DNA of 64,000 nucleotides, taken from Medakamo hakoo (taxonomy: Eukaryota; Chlorophyta; Trebouxiophyceae; Coccomyxaceae). A program made the position numbers and the translations under genes. This document shows, piece by piece, positions 20,831 to 31,156 of the stretch (position 1 is its first letter; every line of letters starts with the position of its first letter). A model generated the notes under the pieces. The model saw only the letters and a list, made by a program, of their open reading frames with translations. It ran no database searches and was not told the DNA's origin. The stretch covers positions 1 to 64,000 of the forward strand of contig CP089455.1 of the NCBI GenBank assembly GCA_026636295.1, read 5' to 3'.

Positions 20831-21453
20831 CCCCTTTTCACCTTTTCCTTGAGAGAGCGCTGGGCGCGCTGCTTGCAGTGCGTGTGAGGCTGCGCCCTGG
20901 CGCGTATTTTACCCGTGTGGGCGTGTGGGGGAACGCCCCCGCCTTCAGTTTGAGAGAGTGGTTTTTTTTTTTCATCAGTTGTTTTTGTTGGTTGACAGAG
21001 GAGCGGGAAGCGGAATCCCGCTTGTGCTTCCCGCCTTTTTCTTCTTTCCTTTTCGTGTGAGAGTGAGTGAGTGTGAGAGCGTGAGAGTGGTGGGGGCGTG
21101 CGTGCGTTTTTGGGCGTGGGATACTCGAAAGCTTCATCCATAGAGTAAAAAAACGAAACGGCCTAGTGGTTCGGAAAAAAAAGGATTGTCTCGCACGGTA
21201 ACACACTCTCCATCCATCTCTAGCCCCAAAAAGGACAGCGCTCATCATTCGTTCATCGACCTCGCCTAGGATGTGAATAGAAAACACACACACACACACG
21301 CAGTAGCCGTCGTCGCTGTGACGGCCTTTTTTTTTGGTTTCGCCCTCACACGCACCACCCACCCGGTCTCCCTGCAGCAACAAACACACGCACGCACGCA
21401 TGCACGCTCTCGCAAAGTCTCTCTCCGCGCGCACGTGCCTCATTTCAGTTTAT
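20831..21453. other. Convergent 3' intergenic region
   Basis: This lies between the thioesterase gene and the convergent Ala-rich gene. It holds several T or A runs, a 9-bp inverted repeat (21003-21011 with 21026-21034) followed by a T/C-rich run that could be a 3'-end structure, GTGAGAGT repeats near 21055-21090 and a CA run at 21283-21298. I see no coding exon. Confidence 0.5.
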
Positions 21454-23140
21454 TCAAGCCGTCTTCGGGCCGTCATCACCGCGGCCCAGGGCGGCCTTCA
21501 CCGCCGCGACTGCCGACGCCACAACCGCAACAATCCACGCGACCAGCGCGGCCCACCACTCGGCCAGGGCCTGGCGCACGGACGCGACCTGGCTGGCGGC
21601 TGACTTCGCATCGGCCGCCGCCTCAGCCTTGGCCACCAGGTCCACGCCTTCCGCGGCAGCAGCCGACGTGGCGGTGGCTAAAGCCGCAGCCGCAGCCGCA
21701 GCCGCGGCCGCGCGGCGTTTGGTGACCGCCTCCTCTTCGGCCGCGCGAGACGCCGCCGCCGCTTTCACCGCCGCGATCTTGGCTTCGTACTGTTCCTGGG
21801 CGGCGGTCGGCGCCGCGACGACGGTCGTCGTCGTGGCAGCCGTGGGCGCCGCTTCCGCGGCGGCGGCGGCGGCGGCGGCGGCGGCAGGAGCAGCGGCCGC
21901 AGCAGGCGCATCAGGCGCAGCACCAGCCGGCTTGGCCTCGCCGCCCGCCTCCTTCGCACCACCCTCCATCTCCACGGCCGTCGAGGCCAGGGTGGGCGTG
22001 GCCACGGCCGCGTCACCGCCAGCCTTCTTCCCTTCCTTTGGACCGACCGCGTCCAGGGCGGAGACGGTGATGGCGGGCTCGGCCGCCGCCTTGGGCTTCA
22101 CCACGACCGCGCCGCCCAGCTTGGCAGCGGCCGCCGCCGCCGCGGGCAGGGCGGCTTTGATGGCCGACGTCAGCTGGGACGCGGGCTTGGTGACGGGTTC
22201 GGCGCCCGCGCCCGCCGCCTTGGCGACGGAGGCCAGGGCCGCGGCCTTGGCGGCGGCGGCACGGCCGGCGGCCGCGGCCGCCGCGGCCGCCGCGGCCGCC
22301 GCGGTCTTCTCCAGGTCGGCCGTCTTTTTCTTGAGGGCCGCCGTGACGGGCGCGGACGGCGGCGGCGTGGAAGCCGCGGGAGCGGCAGCCTTGGCCGGCT
22401 CCTCAGCGGCGGCGGCCGCCTCCTCCTTGGCGGGCGCCGTCGGGCTGTGTGTGTTGATGGGGATGTGGATGGTGGTGAGAGCGCGGCAGCAGGGGCAGGC
22501 GCGCATGCTTTCAAACGGGCGCGACGAACAAAGACACACGCGGCAGAGTCTTGGGCGTGGATCTGGCTGCGCCTCCCACCACCCACGCAAGCTCAGACGC
22601 TCTGCCATCGAACCAGCGCGACAGAATGCGCAATTGGCGGCGCCGGGCCTCTCCCCGCTCCGTCTCAACCAAAAAAACGACTCACATGCTCAGGCCGGGC
22701 ACCCCACCCGTCACGGCCGCCCACACGCCGGACGCGGCCAGGCCGGCGCTGGCCAAGGTGCGGCCCAGGGTGACCTCCGGGGAGACGGGTTTGGGAGCGG
22801 GCTTGGGAGCGGGCGCAGGCGCGGCGGCCTTGGAGGCAGACGGCGCGGCCGCACGCGGCGCGGCTGGCGCTGGCGCAACAGGCGCGGCGTCCGCGAACAT
22901 GGGCACGCGCTCAGTCGCGGCGCCAACCGGGCGGGCACCCGCGACCGCGGCGACGGCGGCAGCCAGGGCAGCGAGCGTGGCGGACCGGCGGGAGATGGAG
23001 GAGGCTTCGTCGGCGGCGTTCGCATCTTGTTCGGCGCGGCGCGCGGCGACCACGGCCGTGCGGCGGCGGCTGCTCGCCCGGCGCTGGACGGGCACCGGGC
23101 GGGCCGGGCCGCGCGTCGCCGTCAGGGGGATGGGCAGCAT
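21454..23140 (-). CDS. Ala-rich protein with bipartite thylakoid-type targeting, unknown
   Basis: Exons are 23140-22686 and 22444-21454, giving 481 aa. The N-terminus is a basic Ser/Arg/Ala stretch like a stroma-targeting peptide. It is followed by ISRRSATLAALAAAVAAVAG and ARPVGAA at 49-75. A twin arginine, hydrophobic core and AxA-type cleavage site are the pattern of a thylakoid lumen (Tat) signal. Another hydrophobic segment lies near 125-150. The rest is mostly Ala with scattered Lys, Glu and Pro, including an Ala-only run and a charged helix (EEEAVTKRRAAA). A predicted membrane helix, EWWAALVAWIVAVVASAV, is near the C-terminus, followed by a short polar tail. I do not recognise the family. 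A thylakoid location is inferred from the targeting pattern. Confidence 0.75.
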
Positions 23141-23323
23141 GATGTGGTGTGGGGTGTGTGGTTGGGGCGGAGGGAGGGGAGGGAGGGAGAGAAAGGCGGG
23201 AGGAGGAGAAGGGCGCTCTGGACAGACGGGATTGTTTTCCGTTCTTTCAACACCGTTGGCACACACTCAAAGACCCACGCCCCCACCACCCGTCCTGCCC
23301 CTTTTGCCCTCTCTCTCTCCTCC

Positions 23324-24217
23324 TCACTCCCCGCGGACCAGGCGCCCGAGCTCCCCGCTCTCCACCAGTTCCGCCACAATGTCCGCCCCGCCCACAAACT
23401 CGCCCTTGACGTACACCTGCGGGATGGTCGGCCACGCCGAGTACGCTTTGATCGCCTCCCGCAGCCCGGGGTTGTACACCTCGTCCAGCACGTTGACGAC
23501 CTGGAAGCCGCCCGGCCCGACGACTTCGGTGAGCTGGGTGAGGACGCGGTGCGAAAAGCCGCACTGCGGCTGGAAGCGCGTGCCCTTGACGAAGGCGACG
23601 ACGGCGTGGTCCTTGACGACGGCTTCGATCAGCGCCTCCAGCGGGACGGTCAGGTCGCCGATGCCCTTGCCACTCGTCAGCCGGATTTCGGGTGGCGGGG
23701 CTTTCCGGGCGGGCGTCCAGGCCTGGGTGGCGCCGGGCAGGTTGCCGGGCGGCGCGGAACCGGTGGCCTCGACCACTTCCTGGACCCAGGCCCGCCAGAC
23801 GGCCGTCAGCTCGTCGCGAGTGGCGGAGGGTGGGGCGGCCGCCCACGCGACGGCCGCGACCGTCGGCGCGCCGATGTCCGCCACGTGAGCCGCGACGGAG
23901 CCGGACAGGCGGCGGGACATGCCCACGTACTGGACGGCGCCGGCGTCATCGAGGATGGCGTAGACGGCGGTGCCGGACGGGATGGCAGACGCGTCCGTCG
24001 CGGGAGCGGAGGGGGAGGCGGAGATGGGTGGTGGGGTGGCCGTGGCGGTGGCGGCTTGGCCGCCGTCGGTCGCGGCCGCCGGGCGGAGCGCCGGACGGGA
24101 CGCTGGGCGCGCGTCACGCACAGCGCGCACAGCGACGTGTGGCCCAACCCGGCGCGCGGGCCGGACCGCCGGCGAGAGGGCCGGCGGCGTGGGGCGGACG
24201 GACAGCGAGCGGAGCAT
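23324..24217 (-). CDS. GRXS16: CGFS monothiol glutaredoxin with GIY-YIG-like domain (GRXS16 type)
   Basis: This is a single exon of 297 aa. The start at 24217 follows family length (Arabidopsis GRXS16 is 293 aa). An Arg/Ala-rich plastid transit peptide of about 60 residues leads into a GIY-YIG-type module (AVYAILDDAGAVQYVGMSRRL) near 95-190. The C-terminal glutaredoxin domain has CGFS at about 219-222, TIPQVYVKGEFVGGADI for glutathione binding, and a typical end. CGFS glutaredoxins carry [2Fe-2S] clusters with glutathione and act in iron-sulfur transfer in the chloroplast. In plant GRXS16 the N-terminal domain has been linked to endonuclease activity and redox control. The gene is 183 bp downstream of the Ala-rich gene's start, on the same strand; no functional link is shown. 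Confidence 0.95.
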   Translation of the reverse strand: MLRSLSVRPTPPALSPAVRPARRVGPHVAVRAVRDARPASRPALRPAAATDGGQAATATATPPPISASPSAPATDASAIPSGTAVYAILDDAGAVQYVGMSRRLSGSVAAHVADIGAPTVAAVAWAAAPPSATRDELTAVWRAWVQEVVEATGSAPPGNLPGATQAWTPARKAPPPEIRLTSGKGIGDLTVPLEALIEAVVKDHAVVAFVKGTRFQPQCGFSHRVLTQLTEVVGPGGFQVVNVLDEVYNPGLREAIKAYSAWPTIPQVYVKGEFVGGADIVAELVESGELGRLVRGE

Positions 24218-24276
24218 GCGAGCGTTTGGCCAGCGTTGTTGCGTGAGTGACACCACCCACCACCACCACCCGCTCC

Positions 24277-25267
24277 CTAAAACTCCACGCGCTCCCGGTC
24301 CGCCCAAAAGCCGCCGTGCACGGCGGCCGCGTCCGTCGCCGGGTCGGCCAGCCAGGCGGGCGTGTCCGCGCCCTGCACGGCCGGCCGGCCACGCCCGGAA
24401 CTCATGTCCGTCGCGCACCCGCCAGGGCACACCAGCGCCACCGCCGGGCCAGCCCCGCCCGACGACACGTCCACGCCAGCGGCCAACCAGCGCGTGAACG
24501 TCGCTTCCGCGAGCTTGGACACGCCGTACATCGACCGCGGCCACCCCAGCGCCTCCGTCGTCCCGCCGCCGATGGACCCCACAAACTCGGCCACCAGCGC
24601 GTCAATGGCCGGCGGCCCGCCCTTGACGGCGTCCTCCCACCGCGCTCTTAGTTCCGGCGTCTTGATGATGCGCAGCTGGCCCGCCCGCGACCCGACGTTC
24701 ACCACGCGGGAGGCGGGCGACGCGGGCATGCACGGCAATAGCGCGCGGGTAAACGCAGCCGTGCCGCGGTAGTTGCACCCGATCGTCCTTTCCGCTTCGT
24801 GCACGCCCCACGTGTCGCCCTTGTACGCCAGGCCGGCGTTGTTGCAAAGGACGTCCACGCGGCCGGCGAGCGGGCCACCGGGGTCGGCCACCCAGGCCGC
24901 AAACGCGTCGATGGACGCCGGATCGTTCAAGTCCAGCGGGCGGGCCAGGAACGTGGTGTCAGGGTGGGCTTGGCCCAGGCGGTGGACGGCGTCCGCGGCT
25001 CGGGCGCTGTCGCGGGAGGTGACGACGATGGTGGCCGCGAGGGCGCGTTCGCCAAGCAGGCGGGCGACCTAGTGCGTTTTTGGTGGTGGCGCGGCTCGCA
25101 GTGAGGAGGGGGGTGGCAGAGGAAGTAAGGGCAACCCAGCCCTCTTTGCCTGTGTGTGTGTGTGTGTCTCTCCCATCTCAGGCGGGGTGCTGCCGTACCT
25201 CGAAGCCGATGCCTTTGTTGGCGCCGGTCACGATGGCCGTGCGGGTGGCGGGCGGAGGCGGGCGCAT
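24277..25267 (-). CDS. Short-chain dehydrogenase/reductase, carbonyl reductase-like
   Basis: Exons are 25267-25199 and 25068-24277, giving 286 aa. This is a classical SDR: TGANKGIG (14-21) binds NADP(H), CNNAGLAYKG forms the central strand, SRAGQL holds the catalytic Ser region, and YGVSK (Tyr near 204) holds Tyr and Lys. A long insert before the catalytic Tyr (GGPPAIDALVAEFVGSIGGG) matches monomeric carbonyl reductases of the CBR1 / plant neomenthol-dehydrogenase group, so reduction of reactive carbonyls or quinones is the likely role. There is no clear targeting peptide, suggesting the cytosol. The substrate cannot be inferred. It follows the glutaredoxin gene by 59 bp. Confidence 0.9.
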
Positions 25268-25537
25268 GGATGGCGCGGTCGTGGGTTGAAGGAACGAAGT
25301 GAAAAACCGCGCGCGTGCGAGGCCGAGCGACACCTTCCTCTTCGTGCGGCAAGTTGAAAAGGTGCAGGCGCGCTGGTGGCAAGTGACAGGAGCGGGGGAG
25401 GGAGAGCTCCGCGTCCGTGCGTGCGTGTGCGTGCGTGAAAGAGAAGAGAGAATGCAATTGTACAGCCTCGACATCAAACCCGCGCGACCCCGCTAACACG
25501 ACTCCCTCCTTCTTCTCTCCCTCCTCCCACTCATCAT

Positions 25538-26965
25538 TCAAAACGGGCATGGGTTGTTGCCATTGCCAAACAGGTAGTTGCCCGCCAGGTTGTTGCCCTG
25601 TTGCACGGTGGGGGAGGACAGGGAGGTGGAAGGCGCGGGCGTGAGTCCCGTGTGCGCGCGGTCTCTGCCCCCACACCCCACAACTCCACCTCAAAAAAAA
25701 AAGACGCACGTTGTTCCCGTCCCCGCGGTTGCAGTTGCCCTGGTTGTAATTGCCCACGTTCTTGTCGCCAACATTAAAGTTGCCCCGGTTGCCGTCGCCT
25801 TGGTTGGCGTTGCCCTGGTTGTTGTTGCCCTGCGTGTGGGGATGCATGGACGGGGAAAAAAAAGTGTGAGGTGGAGATGGGGATGGAGGGGACGGACAAC
25901 GCACACGCACGCACACTCGCCCCTCTCTCTCTGTCTCTCTCCCGCCGCCCCAAAACGCAGTGCACTCACCCTGTTGTTGTCGCCCACGTTGCCGCAGCCG
26001 ACGTTGTTCACGCCCTGGTTTTTACACGCCGGGTCGCCGACCTGCGGCGGCGGCGGCGGCACGTAGCAGGGCGACCCGCCACGCGACACGAGCGCGAACG
26101 TGAACACATTGCCAAACTCGCCGTGCGATTTCTTGCAGGCAGCGCCCGGGTCGCCGCACGGCAAGCACAAGGAAGCGGCTTGGGTTTGGGTGGGCGTGGT
26201 GGCGGCCGAACCATCCCCCGTTTCCACCACCGGCAGCGGTGGCGCGGGCGGGCCCGCACACAGGTCCACGCACGCTTTCAGGTCGGGAGCGGCGTCGGGC
26301 GTAAACCCAGGCGGCACGCACTGGTAGATGGCCGACGGCGTGTCCGGGCACAGCGGCCGGCCGTCGTCAGACAGGGTGCGGGCTGGGGTGGTGGCCGCGG
26401 CAGCGACCGCAGGCTGGTCGGCCGGCGCAGCAGCCGGCGCGCCGGCAGCGACAGCCGCACCACCGGGCAGTCCCAGGCCTTTGAATGCTTGCAGGGCGGG
26501 CCCAAATGCGGCATCCAATTCCGACGCGGTCGGCTCGGCGGACGGCGACGAAGCTGCTGCACCAGCCTCGTTCGCCGCGACTGCGTGCGCAGGTTGCACC
26601 GCGGCGGCAGCGGGCGCGGGCGCGGGCGCCGCAGGCTGCTGCGCCTCCTCCACTTTCTTCTCACTGCCCGCCTTCTGATCAGCCGCCAGCAGGGCGTCCA
26701 GGGTGGTCGGCGCGGCGGTGGCTGTGCAAGTGTGGTGGAGTGTGGAGAGTGAGCCTTTTTTTTTTGGCTGCTCCACATGCGCGCAGCCGGCGCGCAACTG
26801 CCCGGCGTGGGCGGCGCCTCCGCGCTTTTTTCTCGGCGTGCCACACGCTGCAGACGCTGCGCATGGACACTGCAACATGACCAGCCCGCTCGGACCCTCC
26901 GCACCTGCGGCCACCAGCGTTAGGGCGACGACAAAAAGCAGCGCGACGACGGCGCGGCGAGCCAT
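25538..26965 (-). CDS. Secreted Cys-domain / pentapeptide-repeat protein A
   Basis: Exons are 26965-26905, 26721-25970, 25829-25710 and 25597-25538, giving 330 aa. Exon 1 encodes the signal peptide MARRAVVALLFVVALTLVAA and ends in phase 1; the join makes Ala. An Ala/Pro-rich low-complexity region spans about 22-140. A cysteine domain follows (YQC, CVDLCAG near 171, LCLPCGD, ACKK, PCYVPPPPP). From about 258 the chain becomes G-[ND]-x-N-x pentapeptides (GNNNQ, GNANQ, GDGNR, GNFNV, GDKNV, GNYNQ, GNCNR) to a Pro-Cys-Pro-Phe end. The period resembles the Pentapeptide_2 repeat of mycobacterial proteins, and a beta-helical rod is likely. Protein B at 44548 shares the signal-exon phase, the CVxLCAG core and the repeat. 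The function is unknown; wall or surface use is inference. Confidence 0.82.
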
Positions 26966-27247
26966 TTGCGTTCGACCCAGGGTAACGCGTGGTTGGGGAC
27001 GGTTCACACGCAGGCACTCGGCTCTGGAAGGGGTGGAGGTGTCACGGAAACAGCGACGCGGAGGTGTGGTCGCCGGGAGTGAACGGGGGAAGCGTGTCTC
27101 TGGGGGGGTGTGCGTGTGCCGAGAAAAGGCGAGTGAGCGGAGGGGCCGACCGCCGGCCGACGCCACTCTTGTGTACGGCTAGCTCGCCTTTTTGTGTGTG
27201 TGTCCGTCCGCTGCCCACGCCACACACACCTCCAACACACACCAACC
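26966..27247. promoter_or_regulatory. Divergent promoter region
   Basis: This 282-bp spacer separates the divergent start codons of pentapeptide protein A (minus) and the small basic protein (plus). It contains a GT-rich patch and a short CA run before the plus-strand start. No TATA-like element stands out. Confidence 0.45.
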
Positions 27248-27877
27248 ATGCCGCGTCGCCGTGCCCGGTCCCCAACCCCCGACGACCATGACGCCTCCTC
27301 TTCAGGGGACGACGCCCCGCCGGAAGAACTGACCGCATCGGCCGGCGCGGCCGCCGCGCGGGCCGCCCGCGCCGCCGCCCGGGACGCGGCCACTGCTGCC
27401 ACCGCCGCCAAGAGAGCAGCAGCCAGCCGGCGTGCAGCTGCGCAAGCCCGGGATGCGGAGGCTAAAAAGCAGGCGGCAGCGGAGAGGGAGGCGACCGCGC
27501 CGGCTGCTGCGGCCACCGTCGACCCGGCCACACTCCTGCCCGCGTCTGTGATTGCGGCCCTGGCCGCCCGCCGGGCTGCGGGTGGCGGCGACGCCCAGCC
27601 GAATGGAAGCGCGCCTGAGGATGATGCTCCTGCCAAACGCGCACGCCGCCGCCGCCGCTTGCCCGCGTCCCGCACTGCCGGCCCTGTCCGCGTCCTTGCA
27701 CTCGACTCCACCGCCCTCGACGCCGCGGCCGACAGCGCCGCGGCCGCGGCTGCCGCCTTCCGGGACAGTCGCCTATTTGGTGTGGGCCGCCCGCGGTCGC
27801 GGGACATGCTGGTCCCGCCGTCCGCGTTGGTGGGCCGGCCCGCAGCCAGGTTTGCGGCGACCGCTGCTCGGGGCTGA
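27248..27877 (+). CDS. Small basic Ala/Arg-rich protein, possibly nucleolar
   Basis: This is a single exon of 209 aa. The start context is ACACCAACCATGCCG. The chain has a basic, phospho-site-like start (RRRARSPTPDDHD) and then a long Ala/Arg helix (about 30-85). A nuclear-localisation-like cluster (KRARRRRR) follows. The C-terminus, GPVRVLALDS then AAFRDSRLFGVGRPRSRDM, is the best-defined part. That segment resembles small U3-snoRNP-associated proteins of the Utp16/Bud21 type, but I rate this as weak. A TGTAA signal lies at about 27905, 28 nt after the stop. No membrane segment or signal peptide is seen. Confidence 0.6.
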   Translation: MPRRRARSPTPDDHDASSSGDDAPPEELTASAGAAAARAARAAARDAATAATAAKRAAASRRAAAQARDAEAKKQAAAEREATAPAAAATVDPATLLPASVIAALAARRAAGGGDAQPNGSAPEDDAPAKRARRRRRLPASRTAGPVRVLALDSTALDAAADSAAAAAAAFRDSRLFGVGRPRSRDMLVPPSALVGRPAARFAATAARG

Positions 27878-28216
27878 GGCGGGTTTTTTCGTGGCTTGCG
27901 CTCCTTGTAAAAACAAACGCATGCTTTTCACTGTTTAGAACGAAAAGGAGTCGGGGGTGGCGGCGCGGCCCAAGGCGTGGAGACGGCCAAGGTCGCGTTC
28001 GTGTCCTGGAGACGGCCAAGAGGTCGTGCTCGTGGTCCCAGGTCAGACATGCTTTCAATCCCGGCCGGCCTCGCCGCGCTCCACACGCCATCCACAGCCC
28101 TGACACCCACGCCCAGACCTGCCTCACGACCCTCTGCCTTAGTCTGTGTGTGTCGGACAGGGGTGGCGCACGTTTTCAGGCCGCGCTTGACGCTCCGACC
28201 AAGCCGCCGCCGCGCA
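27878..28216. other. Spacer between two plus-strand genes
   Basis: This holds the TGTAA-containing 3' end of the small basic gene and, presumably, the promoter of the L-galactose dehydrogenase gene. A direct repeat of GGAGACGGCCAAG occurs at about 27978 and 28009. I see no further exon. Confidence 0.45.
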
Positions 28217-29618
28217 ATGGCCAATGCGGGCGTGCCCGCCGCGGCCAGCGCGCACCCTCTCCCTCGCCGGCCCTTGGGTACCACAGGTCTAGAAGTCTCC
28301 GTCATTGGTTTCGGCGCGTCCCCGCTGGGCAGCGTGTTCGAGGTGAGGAGGGAGGCATGAGAGAGAGGGGATGATGGGACCCGCGCGCCTCCCAGACCTA
28401 GCCCTCGCCGTTTTTAGTGGCCCAACCCATTCCATCCCTCCACCCCCAACCCTTAGTCGATCGACGAGGCCGAAGGCATCGCTGCCGTCGAGGAAGCGTT
28501 CCGGCTGGGCGTGAACCTGTACGACACGTCGCCGTTTTACGGCGGGACGAAGAGCGAGGCGGTGAGTTTTTTTGTGATGGGGCGGGGGTGGGAGGCCAGC
28601 AGGTGCCGTGCGCACGTGCCGCGCCTCCTCCCACGCAGGGCTCTCTCACCCCCCTCCCTCCTCCCATCCGGCACCCCCACCCCTCTCCCCACACTTTGAC
28701 AAGGTCCTCGGCCGCGCCCTGACCCGCCTGCCACGCGACCAAATCGTCGTCGCCACCAAGGTCGGCCGGTACGGGCAAGACGCCTTTGACTTCTCAGCCC
28801 AAGCCACGACCGAGTCCGTGGCGGCGTCGTGCGAGCGGCTGGGGACGGGCCGCCTCGACCTCGTCCAGTGCCACGACGTCGAGTTTGGGGACCTGGCGCA
28901 GGTCGTCGGCGGCGCCCTGCCCGCCCTGGCGTCCCTCAAGGAAAAGGGCGTCATTGGCTCTGTTGGCGTGACGGGCTTGCCCTTGACCACGCTCAAAAAA
29001 GTGGTCGACCTGTTGCGTTTTCTTTCTTTCTTTCTGTTTTTTTTTATTTTGGGTTCGCCCCCAGGCACCTCACCCAGTGCCTCGCGCCCGGTGTGCTCAC
29101 GCCCCCCCCCCCTCCCCCGTCCGTCCACCAACCCACACACCCCCCTCAACAGCGCCCCGCCCGGCCTCATCGACGTCGTCCTGTCCTACTGCCACTGCTG
29201 CCCGGCTGACCACACCCTGGCCGACGCCGTGCCCTGGTTCCAAGGGCGCGGCCTGGGCGTGATCTCCGCGTCGCCCTTCTCCATGGGCCTGTTCACCCCG
29301 CAAGGCCCGCCGCCCTGGCACCCGGCGCCCGCCGCACTGAAAGCCGCGGCCAAGGAAGCGGTGGACGCGGCGGCGGCTTTGGGCGTGGACGCGCCGGCCC
29401 TGGCGCTGCGCGACGCCCTCACAGCCTCCGACGGCGTGTCCACCCACCTGGTCGGCCTGTGCACGCGCGACCAGGTCCGGTCGGCCGTGCGTGCGGCGTG
29501 CGCCGCGCTGGCCGGGCCGGCGGTCGGGCCGGAGGCGGAAGCGCTTGCAAAAATGCGGGAGATTCTGGGGCCGGTGGCCGGCATGACCTGGCCGTCCGGG
29601 CGGCCGGAGAATTCGTGA
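28217..29618 (+). CDS. L-galactose dehydrogenase (aldo-keto reductase)
   Basis: Exons are 28217-28342, 28457-28561, 28704-29014 and 29153-29618, giving 335 aa. The enzyme oxidises L-galactose to L-galactono-1,4-lactone, the penultimate step of plant ascorbate synthesis, in the cytosol with NAD+. Family landmarks are PLGTTGLEVSVIGFGASPLG, NLYDTSPFYGGTKSE (Asp and Tyr of the active site), VVATKVGRYG (Lys), LDLVQCHDVEFG (His), ILSYCHC-like VVLSYCHC, GLGVISASPFSMGLFT and the terminal LGPVAGMTWPSG. The last intron is the odd one: only a GC donor (29015) gives the right phase with the acceptor at 29152. The 138-nt intron has no in-frame stop, so read-through would add 46 residues. The alternative is an unusual junction nearby. 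Confidence 0.92.
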
Positions 29619-29621
29619 GGC

Positions 29622-29637
29622 GGGGGGGGGGGGGGGG
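29622..29637. repeat. G16 homopolymer
   Basis: Sixteen G follow the L-galactose dehydrogenase stop codon by a few bases, in the 3' region shared with the convergent TMEM14-like gene. The run is prone to slippage and could form a G-quadruplex in the RNA. Confidence 0.85.
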
Positions 29638-29859
29638 AACAGGGGACCTGCGGTGGGCTGCAAAAAAAAGCCTCCGCCCTTTTTTTTTGCACGGCAAAGC
29701 ACACCCACACGCCCTCACACACGGCGACGCAAGCGAGCGCGCGCCTCCTCAGCCTCTCGCACAGATGTTCGTTCGACCCCCCTGTTCGTCTCACCCTTCT
29801 CCAGTCCCCCCACCCACCCCACCCACCCATGCCGTCCCCCCCATCCATCCATCCACAGG

Positions 29860-30807
29860 TCAGCTTGCGCCGACCAAGTTTGCGGCGTAGCCGGCGGAGA
29901 ACGCGGCCCCGACAGCGGCCAGCGCGCCGTGCGGCATGGTCTTACCGCTCTTCGAGTAGGCCTGGCCCATGTACGCGGCCAGCACGGCGGCCGCGGCCAG
30001 GGCGACGCCGTTGCCGGCCCGCCACGTCGAGGCCGACCCGCGCCGCGCGCCCATCAGGGACGCCCCCGCCAGCAGCACGGCCGCCAGGGCGGCCCCCGCT
30101 TCCAGCGAGGCGCGCGAGCCTTTGCGCCGGTACGCGGCCAGGCCGCCACCCCCCACCAGCGCGGCAAACAGGACCGTCAGCGCGGGCCAGGGCAGGCCGC
30201 CCCAGCCTTCATTGCCGCTCCACCCGCCGCCGCCACCGCCGCCGCCGCCGCGGCCACCCCCGCCACCAAACCACCCCCGCCCGCCCCCACCCGTCGACGC
30301 GCGGGCGTACGTCACACGCGCGTCTTCGGCGCGGACGGAGCTGTACCGGGCGGGCGAGCCGTAATCGCGCGGGGACGCGTACTGCCTGTTGTGCATGAGA
30401 TGGGTGGGCGGGGGGTGAGAGGGAGAGGTGTGTTTTTTTTGGGATGAGAGGGTGGACCGAAGAAAAAAGATAGAGCGTGCACGCCGGCGCGCGCTTTTTT
30501 TCGCGCTTCTCCCTCGCACGCACCAGGCCGGGTGACAGTTGGGGTGCAGGTGCGCGGGCGGGCGGCTGTCCACGGGCGCCGCCTTGCGGAAGCGGGCCAG
30601 GTCGCCGGGCGTGGGCGCGCCGTAGGACGGGCGGGCGGCCGACGACGCCGACGGCGAAGACGACGAACTCGGCGCCGCCGTCGCGCTCGGCGGGGACGCC
30701 TTGGTGAACGCGGCGCCCGTCACCAGGGACCGCCAGTCCATGCCTGTGCTGGCGCGCGGCGCGGCGGGCGCGCCGCTCCGCGCGGGGCGACGGGTGGCGC
30801 GGATCAT
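29860..30807 (-). CDS. TMEM14/FAX-like small membrane protein
   Basis: Exons are 30807-30524 and 30385-29860, giving 269 aa. The C-terminal 110 residues form a TMEM14-type bundle: PALTVLFAALVGGGGLAAYRRKGS, then EAGAALAAVLLAGASLMGARRG, then GVALAAAAVLAAYMGQAYSKSGKTMPHGA, then AAFSAGYAANLVG. The Y-x-K-S-G-K-x-M-P-A/H-G element before the last helix is characteristic. Plant members include FAX proteins, which export fatty acids from plastids, and mitochondrial relatives. The N-terminal about 150 residues are Ser/Ala-rich and then Gly-rich; they may contain an organellar targeting peptide, which would fit FAX. The Gly run just before the first helix is low-complexity. It is divergent from the PP2C gene. 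Confidence 0.85.
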   Translation of the reverse strand: MIRATRRPARSGAPAAPRASTGMDWRSLVTGAAFTKASPPSATAAPSSSSSPSASSAARPSYGAPTPGDLARFRKAAPVDSRPPAHLHPNCHPAWCVRGRSAKKSARRRARSIFFLRSTLSSQKKHTSPSHPPPTHLMHNRQYASPRDYGSPARYSSVRAEDARVTYARASTGGGGRGWFGGGGGRGGGGGGGGGWSGNEGWGGLPWPALTVLFAALVGGGGLAAYRRKGSRASLEAGAALAAVLLAGASLMGARRGSASTWRAGNGVALAAAAVLAAYMGQAYSKSGKTMPHGALAAVGAAFSAGYAANLVGAS

Positions 30808-31156
30808 CGCAAGTTCCTTTGCGGCGTTCTCTGTTCACAACGAGCAGGAGAGCGAGACGAGGAGGAGAGAGTGAGGGCGGCTCGCCCCCTGCGCGGCCTG
30901 GGCCCCCACACCTCCCATCAGGAAACGTGTGCGGGGCCGCACGGGGCGGGTGCGGCGCAGCACGCTCTTCTGCCCCTCGCAGGCCGTACTAGGAGACCCG
31001 AGCTTGTCTAGGAGGCCGGTTGCAGCCTTCCGTGGCGGCGTGGGCGTGGCGCAGCGGCCTGGGCGTTGTTCCCTGCCCGCACCAAAAAGTTTGGCCCGGT
31101 GCATGCGAAACTAGGTCTGGCCCCTGGCTCTCGTGCCCGCCTGCCCACCGCCCAGC
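30808..31156. promoter_or_regulatory. Divergent promoter region TMEM14-like / PP2C
   Basis: This 349-bp region separates two divergent start codons. It has GAGAG-rich sequence near 30845-30875 and CTAGG motifs near 31007 and 31110. No exon is supported. Confidence 0.45.
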
